Source of the DNA: Candidatus Poribacteria bacterium
GTDB lineage: Bacteria > Poribacteria > WGA-4E > WGA-3G
Reading direction: 5' to 3'
Assembly: GCA_022821965.1 (NCBI GenBank)
Contig: JAJECN010000041.1
Coordinates: forward strand, 24,938 to 88,937
DNA length: 64,000 bases
A model generated the notes under the pieces. That model saw only the letters and a list, made by a program, of their open reading frames with translations. It did no database searches and was not told the DNA's origin. Of the stretch, positions 17,639 to 26,500 are shown one piece after another. The translations under genes and the position numbers were made by a program. The first letter of the stretch is position 1. Every line of letters starts with the position of its first letter.

Positions 17639-17659
17639 CCGAAAAACCTTCAGTCGTAG

Positions 17660-17678
17660 GGGCGAGGTAACCTCGCCC
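17660..17678. repeat. GGGCGAGGT palindrome
   Basis: gggcgaggt, one base, acctcgccc: perfect arms of nine bases. Same unit as 1011-1029. Confidence 0.7.
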
Positions 17679-17738
17679 TTACAGAGACTTCGTTTAACGG
17701 CACCCTCTTGTAACTGATAACTGACAACCGATAACTAC

Positions 17739-18497
17739 CTACCACTCTTCGTCCGTTTCCACAAGAAACTCTTTGGCGAGTGCGACGCATGCGAGCGCGT
17801 CTTTACCGTATCCATCAGCCCCCATGTCATCGGCGAATGTCTGTGTAACCGGTGCACCCCCTACCATAATCTTGACCTCTTCCCGCAAGTCTTCGTCAAT
17901 GAAGGCATCAATCGTTTTTCCCATGTTCGGCATCGTTGTCGTTAGCAGTGCTGACATACCCAAAATCGGTGCTTCGTATTCTTCAACAGCCTCAATAAAA
18001 TCATCTTCCGAGGTATCAACACCCAAATCGTGTACCACGAAACCCGCGCCGCGCAACATCATAATACATAGATTTTTGCCGATGTCGTGCAGATCGCCCT
18101 TGACGGTTCCCATAATCACTGTGCCAACAGGTTCAATGCCCGAATCCGAGAGAATTGGCTCAATATGTGCCATTCCCGCCTTCATTGCGCGTGCACAGGC
18201 TAAAACCTCTGGGACAAAAATAAAATTCTCGCGGAACTTGATGCCGACGATACCCATCCCTGCGATGAGTCCATCATCCATAATCTCTAACGCTTCTGTG
18301 CCGTCCTCCAGAGCCGCTTCTGTCAATTCATCAACGGTGTGGTGGTCGCCATCAATCAGCGCAGCAGAGATGTCTTGCATAGCGGGTGTTGCCTGCGCGA
18401 ATATCCCAATTGTCCGTTCTATTTCATCAGGTTCTTCTAAGAACTCTTCAATCTCTTCTCTGAGAAATTCGTTTGCGATGTCATTAATAGATGCCAC
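17739..18497 (-). CDS. Corrinoid (B12-binding) methyltransfer protein
   Basis: About 252 residues. A helical cap domain (about 1-100) precedes a B12-binding Rossmann domain with the base-off/His-on motif DLHDIGKN (about 130-137), the SALLTTT loop and IMVGGAPV. This is the MtaC/MtbC/methionine-synthase B12 module that carries the methyl group on cobalt. The frame is open to 18554, but the upstream residues (MLFLRVYGIILLL) lie before a clear GAGGAGG ribosome site. I therefore take GTG 18497, 12 bases after it. It belongs with the activator and the Hcy-methyltransferase-domain gene downstream. Which methyl donor protein it serves is not shown. Confidence 0.9.
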   Translation of the reverse strand: MASINDIANEFLREEIEEFLEEPDEIERTIGIFAQATPAMQDISAALIDGDHHTVDELTEAALEDGTEALEIMDDGLIAGMGIVGIKFRENFIFVPEVLACARAMKAGMAHIEPILSDSGIEPVGTVIMGTVKGDLHDIGKNLCIMMLRGAGFVVHDLGVDTSEDDFIEAVEEYEAPILGMSALLTTTMPNMGKTIDAFIDEDLREEVKIMVGGAPVTQTFADDMGADGYGKDALACVALAKEFLVETDEEW

Positions 18498-18648
18498 AAG
18501 TCTTGAAGTCCTCCTCAAAAGAAGAATGATACCATATACCCTAAGAAATAGCAAATGAAATTTTCCACCAACAGGAAAGACACAGAACCCTTGCCAATGT
18601 ATTCTTTATCTCAAGTGCCATTTTCAGTCAGTATTACACCATGTTTTT

Positions 18649-19287
18649 TTAGAATTTTTGCCACATCGGGATAGCTACTACCAGTTCGTTTCGTAGTGCC
18701 TGAATCTCTTCAGATAGGAAAGAGAGTAAGCGTTGCATTATCTGAGTGGCATCATCTATCGGGCGAGCATCAACAGCACGCTCAAGTTCTTCTTGCAATT
18801 GGTAGGCTTCGTTGAGTCGAGTCCACTTTTGGCTCCGATCGCGACGGTGTTGCTGTAGCCATGCCCGGTTCAGACGGAGTGTGGAAATGTGATATTCACC
18901 ACAAGCTGTAAGAGGCTGAAGCAAACCATCGTCAGATTCAATGAAATGAACTCCAACATCTTGTTCACGACACGGATCTGCAAAGCGATAGCCTCGGCGA
19001 AGTTGTTCGTTCGTCGGCCATTTGTCGTGTTTTATCATATTGCACGGAATGCAAACCCAGTAGAGATTGGTATAGTCATTGACAGTGCCGCCTCTACTGC
19101 GTGGTTTAAAGTGGTCAATACAAAAGGCTTGGGGACCGCCTTTCATTTGCTCGTGAACACCGCAATAAGCACAACGGAAATCGAAGTCCCTGCGTAGATA
19201 AGGCTCAGCGTTCCGATATCCAACTCTGCCTCTCATCACAGGTGGTGATTCTTGTCGACAGATACGAGGGGATGTTTTTTGATTCAC
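18649..19287 (-). CDS. HNH endonuclease, second gene of a possible toxin-antitoxin-like pair
   Basis: 212 residues with a complete zinc-finger HNH motif: CAYC (C39, C42), IDHFKPRSRGG (D58-H59), N74, then VCIPCNMIK (C79, C82, N83, K86). The N-terminus is basic and the C-terminal half is helical. HNH proteins cut DNA as mobile-element, defence or restriction nucleases. The GTG start overlaps the stop of the upstream gene (ATGTGA), so the pair is translationally coupled. The upstream protein starts with a Phd/YefM antitoxin-like fold, hence the toxin-antitoxin idea, which is inference. No signal peptide. Confidence 0.85.
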   Translation of the reverse strand: MNQKTSPRICRQESPPVMRGRVGYRNAEPYLRRDFDFRCAYCGVHEQMKGGPQAFCIDHFKPRSRGGTVNDYTNLYWVCIPCNMIKHDKWPTNEQLRRGYRFADPCREQDVGVHFIESDDGLLQPLTACGEYHISTLRLNRAWLQQHRRDRSQKWTRLNEAYQLQEELERAVDARPIDDATQIMQRLLSFLSEEIQALRNELVVAIPMWQKF

Positions 19288-19703
19288 ATCAATTCTCTCA
19301 ATTCTTGCAATTTGGTAACAACTTCCTCGAGTCTCTGCTTCCAGTTTTCATCTCGTAAGGTAACGCGTCTCTGCATCGATTGTATGAGTGGCTGTGCTGC
19401 TTCCGCGTCATCAAGTTGTTGGTTCAACTCTGCCAACTTGATCTCTTCCTCGGATGTTAATCCAGTGGTGAATTTCTTATCCAGCAACTCATGATAAGCC
19501 TCAAGCATGTCTGCAGGGAGTGTGTAATCAAAGGCATTTTCACTTTCATCTGGGTGCCATTTGCGATACTCATCCATCGGGACAATTGCTGCCACAGGCT
19601 TTCCATTGTGTTCAAGGACAAGGCTCTCATGTCCTTCCCAACTTGCTCGAAGTAGATTCTCGATTTGAGGTGGAAGCTGGTCCAATGAGATTGTTTTATT
19701 CAT
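19284..19703 (-). CDS. Phd/YefM antitoxin-like N-terminal domain protein
   Basis: 139 residues. The first about 55 residues (LPPQIENLLRASWEGHESLVLEHNG split by KPVAAIVPMDEYRKW) match the Phd/YefM antitoxin fold: helix, then a two-strand VLEHNGKPVAAIVPMDEY hairpin. The rest is a long charged helical segment (about 75-139) with a possible coiled coil ending EEVVTKLQELREL. In classical systems the N-terminus binds the operator DNA and the C-terminus masks the toxin. Here the partner would be the overlapping HNH nuclease rather than a Doc or RelE toxin. The start has AAAGGAGATGTCTCC upstream. The function of the long C-terminus is unknown. Confidence 0.75.
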   Translation of the reverse strand: MNKTISLDQLPPQIENLLRASWEGHESLVLEHNGKPVAAIVPMDEYRKWHPDESENAFDYTLPADMLEAYHELLDKKFTTGLTSEEEIKLAELNQQLDDAEAAQPLIQSMQRRVTLRDENWKQRLEEVVTKLQELRELM

Positions 19704-20039
19704 GGAGACATCTCCTTTTCAAATAGTATCTTCAGTCCTTATTATACCACGTTTGTTAGGGTATTTACCATGTCTTCTGCAATACGTTTAGGATCATTTG
19801 GTTTTCGGTTTTTTATTCGATTTTGGACCACCAGATCCGGGAGGGTTTTTGCTTGGGTATTTCCTCACGATTTGTAACAGTACCGGGACCGCGAAAAGAA
19901 GGAGCAAAACCCAATAAATGCTTAAAACTAAATGACTCTATAGCATTGGATGAAATCAGAACTACAGAAAATTGGATAGGCGTGCCTTGGCAGCACGCCT
20001 ATTCGAGAAAGGTTTATTGAAGAATTACGCCAATCCCAT
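19704..20039. other. 336-bp intergenic region with remnants of dispersed repeats
   Basis: No convincing gene. It contains gcttgggtatttcctca, the complement of a word in the TTATAGTA elements, near 19852-19868, and the terminator hairpin at 19970-20002. Confidence 0.5.
19970..20002 (-). terminator. Rho-independent-type terminator of the TRAP operon
   Basis: Perfect 10-base stem ATAGGCGTGC (19976-19985) and GCACGCCTAT (19993-20002) with a 7-base loop, 37 bases after the DctP stop. On the minus strand it is followed by CCAATTTTC, a short T-run. Confidence 0.6.
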
Positions 20040-21083
20040 CTATTTGCCTTTTCGGTACGCTTCCAAAAGGGCATTGATTTTGTCAAGAAACTCCTGTGAG
20101 TAAATCTCACCGACGAGCTGCTTATGGGTTTCCGCGGCAATGGCATCCCACGCTTCACGGGCATCATCTTCAAACGCAACGATTTCAATACCTGCCTTCT
20201 TTTGAAGTGCCTCAAGGGACCGTTCATTGTCTTTCCGAATGCTCTGAATTAATTTGCTCTGATACGCTTTGGCAGTCTCACGCAAAACCTTTTGCTGATC
20301 CGGAGAAAGCTGGTCGAACTTCTCCTTCGTCATGACGGTAGCACCAACACCAACACTGACAGGTAGATCCGTCATATATTTAAAGTTATCGTACCATTGC
20401 AGTGCCACAGTGACATACGGTGATACCGCTACGGCGTTAAGTCGACCCGAAAAAAGCGAACCGAGAACCTGTGTGACCTCACCTGGGACAGTTGCAACCC
20501 CCGCCTTTTTGTAGAATTCAAGCCCAATTTTGTCGGTCGTACGGACCCACATCTTGACGCTTGGCGACTGCAGGTCGGCAATATTTCTGATGGGTTGATT
20601 ACTGAATATGTAATAGAAGCCGATGTCCCCCATACCGAGCAGGACATATCCGGCATCCATAAAGGTTTTGTAGAGGTCCTCGTAGAGATAGTCGCGGACA
20701 TAGTCAAGTTCTTCGTAGGTTTTGAACATCCGAGGCAGTTGAAAAATCAAGACCTCTTTCTGTATTTCGCCAAGCCCGGTGGCTGTCATAGCACCTGCGT
20801 GGAGCAGTCCGGCACGCATCTTGCGGACGACATCAATTTCATCGCCTTGTACCCCGTTCGGATAGAAACGGATTCGGAGGTCACCATCCGTTTTGGACCG
20901 AAGTTCTCTCGCCATGGCATCGAAATTGTTCATCCAAGTGGAACCCTTGGGTGCGAGTGTCGCGAACTTAATAGATTCCGCGGCGAGCGTGGCCACTGGT
21001 AAACACAGTATCCCTAAAATCAGTAGAATCACGCCTGTCAAACCAGCGGCGTGTGCTTTAAAACTTGTCTTTTTTTCTCTCAT
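20040..21083 (-). CDS. TRAP transporter substrate-binding protein, DctP family
   Basis: 347 residues. A signal peptide (LTGVILLILGILCLPVATLA) precedes a DctP-type periplasmic binding fold. It carries IKFATLAPKGSTW, LRIRFYPNGVQGDEIDVVRK, the MWVRTT stretch including the family's arginine that grips a carboxylate ligand, and a linker helix DQLSPDQQKVLRET. It would capture an organic acid for a TRAP permease. It is coupled to the TatT gene by a TAATG overlap. The DctQ/DctM permease genes are not in the window. Confidence 0.9.
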   Translation of the reverse strand: MREKKTSFKAHAAGLTGVILLILGILCLPVATLAAESIKFATLAPKGSTWMNNFDAMARELRSKTDGDLRIRFYPNGVQGDEIDVVRKMRAGLLHAGAMTATGLGEIQKEVLIFQLPRMFKTYEELDYVRDYLYEDLYKTFMDAGYVLLGMGDIGFYYIFSNQPIRNIADLQSPSVKMWVRTTDKIGLEFYKKAGVATVPGEVTQVLGSLFSGRLNAVAVSPYVTVALQWYDNFKYMTDLPVSVGVGATVMTKEKFDQLSPDQQKVLRETAKAYQSKLIQSIRKDNERSLEALQKKAGIEIVAFEDDAREAWDAIAAETHKQLVGEIYSQEFLDKINALLEAYRKGK

Positions 21084-21991
21084 TATTCAGTCTCCTCTTC
21101 TTCCAATTCTGGATCAAAAAGAACATCCGCCTGATCAAGCCAGCGTTTAGCGCGTGATTTTGCCAACGAGGTTGCAGCTTCCTCCCCGGGATAAATATCC
21201 GACGGTGCATCAAGCACTTCCTGCAACGCTTGCTTGTATAACTTCACGTCCTGTTTAGGATAGGCATAGTAACGTGCGAGATAGAATTTGCTCATCAGGA
21301 ACTTACCGTCATTGATTCGATCTACATGATCGATGTGTTCCTTTGCCTTCTCTGGATCTCCACCAATTGAGACTGACCGGTCGCCGTAATAGACGGTATA
21401 GAACAGATGCGCGCTTCCGTAGTAGAAAGTTTCATCCAATTCAAGTACCCGCCCCATCATCAGTTCCACCCGCGCGAGGTCAATCACCTGCATCGGATCG
21501 TCTTTCTGGAGGCTAATGCCGCGTCCCATCGCATAAGCCGCCCAAAATAGCGGTTCAACATCCTTCTTTTTCAATTTTTGAAGTGCCTTTTCAAACGCTT
21601 CCAGATCAACAGTTCTTGCCTCATTGAAGGTTTTGTTGGACTTCCCCAGAGCCTTGAACGCATAAGCTTCAGAACGTTTATAATGATCGATTGCGCGTGC
21701 GCGCAGCTCCTCCGCGGTCTCTAAATCACCTGCTATTTCAGCTTCTTCCATCTTATCTTCAATAAAGCCACTGTAAGACGAGAGCGCGCGTGCAGTTTTA
21801 ACAATGAGATTTTTATTCCCAATCTTCGATAGGCGTTCAAGGGTGCCGAGGTTCCCCTCAAGGGTAGATTCTACCACAGTGAGATCGCTCTCCCCCTGAA
21901 TTCTCGCCAACTTGGCAAGACCACATCCACCTAAGAGTATTGGGAGGAGTAGTAAGAAAGATATACGAGAATAAAGCTTGTTGTATATCAT
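21083..21991 (-). CDS. TRAP-associated TatT-like TPR lipoprotein
   Basis: 302 residues. A lipoprotein signal (FLLLLPILLGGCG, lipobox LGGC) is followed by an all-helical TPR-like protein (DHYKRSEAYAFKALGKSN, KAKEHIDHVDRINDGKF). Its size and operon position beside DctP match the TatT (T) component described for the Treponema Tp0956/Tp0957 TatPT pair. There the TPR lipoprotein forms a trimer that interacts with the P component. The start is supported by AGGAGGT upstream of ATG 21991. It probably works in the periplasm, tethered to a membrane. Confidence 0.85.
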   Translation of the reverse strand: MIYNKLYSRISFLLLLPILLGGCGLAKLARIQGESDLTVVESTLEGNLGTLERLSKIGNKNLIVKTARALSSYSGFIEDKMEEAEIAGDLETAEELRARAIDHYKRSEAYAFKALGKSNKTFNEARTVDLEAFEKALQKLKKKDVEPLFWAAYAMGRGISLQKDDPMQVIDLARVELMMGRVLELDETFYYGSAHLFYTVYYGDRSVSIGGDPEKAKEHIDHVDRINDGKFLMSKFYLARYYAYPKQDVKLYKQALQEVLDAPSDIYPGEEAATSLAKSRAKRWLDQADVLFDPELEEEETE

Positions 21992-22114
21992 GGGTATTAA
22001 ATTACCTCCTATAAGTGTTGTGTACCTGTATTATTAGGTGCAGTTGTAACCAAATATCTTTAGAATTTGCTATATCTCAAACTCACGTTAGTGTAGCAAG
22101 TATCGGTTGATAAG

Positions 22115-23215
22115 TTATGCTGAAAATGGCAGTCGTACGACTGTGGCATCAACGCGTCCGTCTGAGGTCTCAACTTGGACGCGACTGCCCGCTTCTGTGA
22201 CTGCAATGCGGACGTATCCCAAGGCGATCTCTTTTGCGAGTGTTGGGGCAAAAGTGGAACTCGTAACCCAACCAACCTCCTTGTCTCCATCGAAAACCTT
22301 TGCGTTTGGCTGAAGTTTGCGTATTGGTTTCCCATCTATCTCAAGACCGCGTAGCAGACGATTTGGGTGTCCGCGATATTTCATGCGTGCGACAATCTCT
22401 TGCCCGATGTAACATCCCTTCTCAAAGTCGATAGTGTGTTCCAATTCAGCCTCAAGCGGGATAACAGCATCGGTTAATTCCGTTCCGTATCTCGGCACAC
22501 CTGCTTCAATACGGAGCGACTCAAGGGCGTTCCAACCAATCGGTTGAACGTTAAAACGCACCCCTTCAGCCATCAACGTTTCCCAAAGCGATATTAATGC
22601 CTCGGCAGCGGTATAAAGCGTCCAACCGATTTCGCCAGTGTTATCTGTTCTCACACAGACAATTGTGTGTTTAAAGTCTCCATCTGCTTCACGAACACAA
22701 TTATGCCGTTCAGGTAAAGCAGCAAGCCCGTTCAGACCCAGTACAGACTGAACAAGGTCCGCTGACTTTGGACCGTGAACAGCAATTGCCCCAGTTTCAG
22801 CGGTTACATCGGAAAGTTCAACGTCATCAGCGATGATGTATTTATCCAATTCGTTGAAAAGGCTCTCTGTGTTCTCAGAAGCGGTGTCGATACTGATCGT
22901 ATCTTCAAGAACCGTGATATTCAAATCGGCGATAATTTTGCCACGATGCGTTAAGAGCATCGCGTAAGTGCCTTGTCCGGTTGTGAGACTTTCAACGTCA
23001 TTGGAGATGATGCGGTGTAGAAATTTTGCCCTGTCTTCACCCGTTAACTGATGTCTGCCTCGATAGGACACGTCAGTAATACCGACGTTGTTCCTGACAG
23101 CGAGGTGTTCAGAGACAGCATCGGTGAATTGCGTGGGGATATTCCAATCCAGATGCTTTTCGGCGAAAGTTGCACCGAGTTGTTCGTGAATGGGATAGAG
23201 TGGTGTTGTTTTCAT
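22115..23215 (-). CDS. Folate-binding YgfZ/GcvT-family protein
   Basis: 366 residues of the aminomethyltransferase fold. The block FEKGCYIGQEIVARMKYRG is the YgfZ signature (KGCY-GQE), which points to the folate-dependent Fe-S cluster maintenance branch rather than the glycine cleavage T protein. Other family blocks present are GITDVSYRGRHQLTGEDRAK, AMLLTHRGKIIADLNI and GWTLYTAAEA. It stands alone, with no glycine cleavage genes nearby, which also supports YgfZ. A folate-dependent demethylase of the same fold remains possible. Confidence 0.85.
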   Translation of the reverse strand: MKTTPLYPIHEQLGATFAEKHLDWNIPTQFTDAVSEHLAVRNNVGITDVSYRGRHQLTGEDRAKFLHRIISNDVESLTTGQGTYAMLLTHRGKIIADLNITVLEDTISIDTASENTESLFNELDKYIIADDVELSDVTAETGAIAVHGPKSADLVQSVLGLNGLAALPERHNCVREADGDFKHTIVCVRTDNTGEIGWTLYTAAEALISLWETLMAEGVRFNVQPIGWNALESLRIEAGVPRYGTELTDAVIPLEAELEHTIDFEKGCYIGQEIVARMKYRGHPNRLLRGLEIDGKPIRKLQPNAKVFDGDKEVGWVTSSTFAPTLAKEIALGYVRIAVTEAGSRVQVETSDGRVDATVVRLPFSA

Positions 23216-23533
23216 GTATTTTTAAATTTCCTTGCGGTTCGTTCAGTTGGGTTGGATGAACGGCGTTGCTCTGCGTATATCCAGCCCTGCCCGCTGGTTG
23301 GGCTTACGTTTCTAATTTTTCTGTTAGTTTCCTCTGTTTTTAATGTTCCTTGCGGTTCGTTCAGTTGGGTTGGATGAACGGTGTTGCTCTACGTATATCC
23401 AGCCCTGCCCGCCCCTTCCCAGTAACGGGTGGGGACCCCGGTTGGGCTTACGTTTTCTACTTTTCTGTTAGTCTCCTCTATTTTTGGTTTTCTTTGCGAT
23501 TTGTTCAGGTGAACCGATTGGTCTCCTCTTTGA
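23216..23533. repeat. Imperfect tandem duplication (unit about 118 bp) in a gene-free region
   Basis: Copy one starts at 23228 and copy two at 23346 (ttccttgcggttcgttcagt ... ggatgaacgg ... cagccctgcccgc ... ggttgggcttacg). A short third start follows near 23488 (tttctttgcgatttgttcag). Copy two carries an extra segment (cccagtaacgggtggggacc). No gene is seen. Confidence 0.7.
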
Positions 23534-26500
23534 CTAAAAGATGCGACCCAAGCGCAAGATGATTATTGGACTTCGTAAAGAGAAGGATGAATCGAGTCCT
23601 TCTGCTACTTCAACCCCAAGACTCCACGGCGAGTCGGTAGCGAACGGATCTGCAAAAATGGAACCTCCGATGCCGATTGATGTTTTGAGTCGCGTCATAA
23701 AACCCTCAAAATCGGAAAAGGGTACCTCATCATACCACCACACGCTGCCCGTATCCAAGAAACAACTGAGTGACCATCCAAGCACAACATCTTGGTCGCT
23801 GAGAATTGTCTCTTTAATAAGACGATACTCAAGGTTAAGTAGGAGTCGGCTATCTCCAGCAAACACGTTAAAATCGTGCCCGCGCAGGGTGTTACCACCT
23901 CCAAGGTGAAGGAGTCGTTGTCGGGGCAATGGCGCGTCAGAAAAATCTCCCGCAACACGAATATTTAAGTGGTGTGGACCAGATAAAGGCGTGTAGCGTG
24001 CCACCTCAAACCGATAGAAATTGAAGGCGTAATCACCTCCGAAACTTTGTCCTGCTATCTCAATCGCGAATTGACCACGCCACCCACGCCGAGTTCGCTC
24101 ATTGGCAGAAAACCGCGTGTGGAAATGCCGTGTGCTTATGGATCTGTGGTCACGGGTATCAAACCCAAAAACGAGGGCGAGATTTCTCAGTTGTCCACGA
24201 TCAATCCGAGCATTGCCTCGCTTGAGTCGATTCCGGTTTAAGTAACTCCAATCTGTTGATTTAGAGAGGTTATCGTGTTGTTCCCCTGTAAATTCCAACT
24301 TGAGATAACTCCATTGCGTAGGCGCGTAGGTGATCCATCCTTGAGCCCCCTGACGTTGGTAATAATCTTGAAGTGCGGCACCGTAATAGGTGGCACTCAG
24401 GGTGGCATCACCGTGATGTAGATAAACATTAGAACTGACATCGGTAAGTTTATAGAAACTCCCACCCAGTTTCAGAAGTTGTCGCTTAGAGAATCCCTGC
24501 TCAAAACCAATTTGATAGTTCCATATTTTGCTCGAAAATCCACCGCTTATTGAACCGAAAACCTGTTCTGTGCCTGTGAGTTGTGTGGCGAGTGTCCCCC
24601 CCGCACCGAGCATTAACCCGTGAACACGATTGAATTGAACGATCGGAAAACCGCCGTGTCGCGCGAAGGGCTGTTCCTCAATGTCAATAATCATGACATT
24701 TTTTCCACCTTCACGTTGAACACGCCAATTCCGAACCGATTTGAAATGTTCGCTGTTCTCACTGAGTTCCTTACGCATGCGGTTTATCTTCGATTGACCC
24801 AGGGAGCGGTGATAAACATCCGGGGTTTGGGAACCTTGTTCTCCAGCACCCCCGATTTTCAGATCGAGTGCTGATAACAGTTCCGCCTCCGAAGTTCGAG
24901 TATTCCCTGTAAAACGAACTTCGTGCAATGTCCCTTCGTCAATGTTAAATTCAAGGACATCTTCGACAAATTGATGCGTAACCGTGGCGAATTCATACCC
25001 ACGATTTGAATAGAAGCCAGCAATTAATTGTTCCTTCAGCTTAACGATTGAAACAGCGAGATAGCCGGATTTTAACTGGAACCAATCCGCAATAAATTGC
25101 GATGGAAAACTTCTATTCCCTTCAATCTTAATGTGCTGAGCAAAAAACACAGGGGCTTCCGTAACTCGGATATGTAAATTGACGCTTGGCTGGAAGGCTG
25201 GAAGGCTGGAAGGCTGAGTCCGCTCTCTTCCACTTTTCTTCTCTTCCATTCCGGTTTCTTGCTGATGGCTGACGGGTTCTTCACCAACATCGACCTGCTG
25301 AGTTTCCAGACGTGCATCCTGACACCAGTCCCGTTCCCGTAATTCTGCGATTAGCCAAGAAAGTTGTGGAATAGTGATAATATCTTCAGGTTGAACGGGT
25401 AAGAATTTTTGGATAACCTCTGTTGGAATTTTGGTGTTACCTTTAATTTCAATAGCAGCAACCTTGAATTTCGTCTCGGGGGCAAAGTCTTCAGAGACGA
25501 GTGGTGTCGTTACGAATTCCAAGACCCCCATCGCTGGACCGTAGCGTCCCGAAAGCGCGCCCATATACTCCTGCGGCGAATGTGGCCACCATGGGTGCTC
25601 GTCATCATAAATTGGCAGCCAATAACTATATTCTCTGGTCGTATTAGGTATCAGGCTCTTCATGTTACGAGTGTGCATCTTACGGTGGATGTTAAAAAGC
25701 CACTGGCTTTCAAAAGAGGTGTCAGACTGCGAATCCATTTTAGGAGGAGACTCCAAGGTTTTACGTGGGAGAGCGATTTCAAGGCTCCAAAAAGTGGTAT
25801 GAATTTGGGTGGCAACTTCTATTTCTGAACTCCAGGCGCGATCAGCGTTGAACAATGTTTGCATCGCTTTCCGATCTAAAGTAAGTTGGACATCACGAGG
25901 CGCGAACCGAAAATTGGGTTCCCCAGGTGTATCAACCCGCTGATCAAAATACGCACCAATTGGGTTGATGACAAGGTGATAATAGAGATCAGTTTTCGGA
26001 TTCGGATCAATCAGGATTTCAATACACTCATCCTCCCAAATCGGTGAGTTGTGCTGAGTTTGTGAAAGATATAGGAGATAGAAGTCAAACACGGATGCCT
26101 TTACACCGATATAAAGATTCTCTGCATCCCACATTAAGAAGGTTTCAGTCGGATTTTTGGGAGCCCCGGTGCCATTTGGATTTTGGAGTGGCGCGAGCGC
26201 ACCAGCTGTTTGCCACGCGATTTCAGATAAATTACCATCAATAACGGGCGGTTGTGCTATTTGCGGAACAGGTTGAGCAACATCCGCGAACGGATTCGGT
26301 TCGGCATCGGTAAGTGTGTCTTTGTCACTCGGTGGACTCGGCAGCAGTGAAATCAAATCGGTGGCTTTCAACTGCAACAGGGGGCCACCATCGTTAACAA
26401 TGGTTAACCCCGTCTCATCGTCAATTTGTGCTGGCAAATTGACAACGATTTGCTGTTTCTCACTCTCAAATTCGATGTCAGCAGCGTAGTTTTCAGGGAG

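Larger units (their letters stand above)
17411..17737. repeat. Heptamer-arm element with a nested inverted-repeat element
   Basis: This gene-free stretch has a left arm near 17411 (GGTTATCGTTTTTCAGTTTTC) and a right arm at 17712-17737 (AACTGATAACTGACAACCGA), both built from heptamers. Nested inside are the 146-base element at 17493-17638 and the GGGCGAGGT palindrome at 17660-17678. Confidence 0.65.

Noticed and set aside
17773..18558. A 261-residue open frame on the plus strand opposite the corrinoid protein
   Set aside because: It is Ser/Pro-rich low-complexity, has no family or ribosome site, and mirrors a well-supported B12-binding gene.
18498..18648. A possible cobalamin riboswitch before the corrinoid gene
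   Set aside because: No B12-box or long structured leader is recognisable; the region is only about 150 bases and AT-rich.
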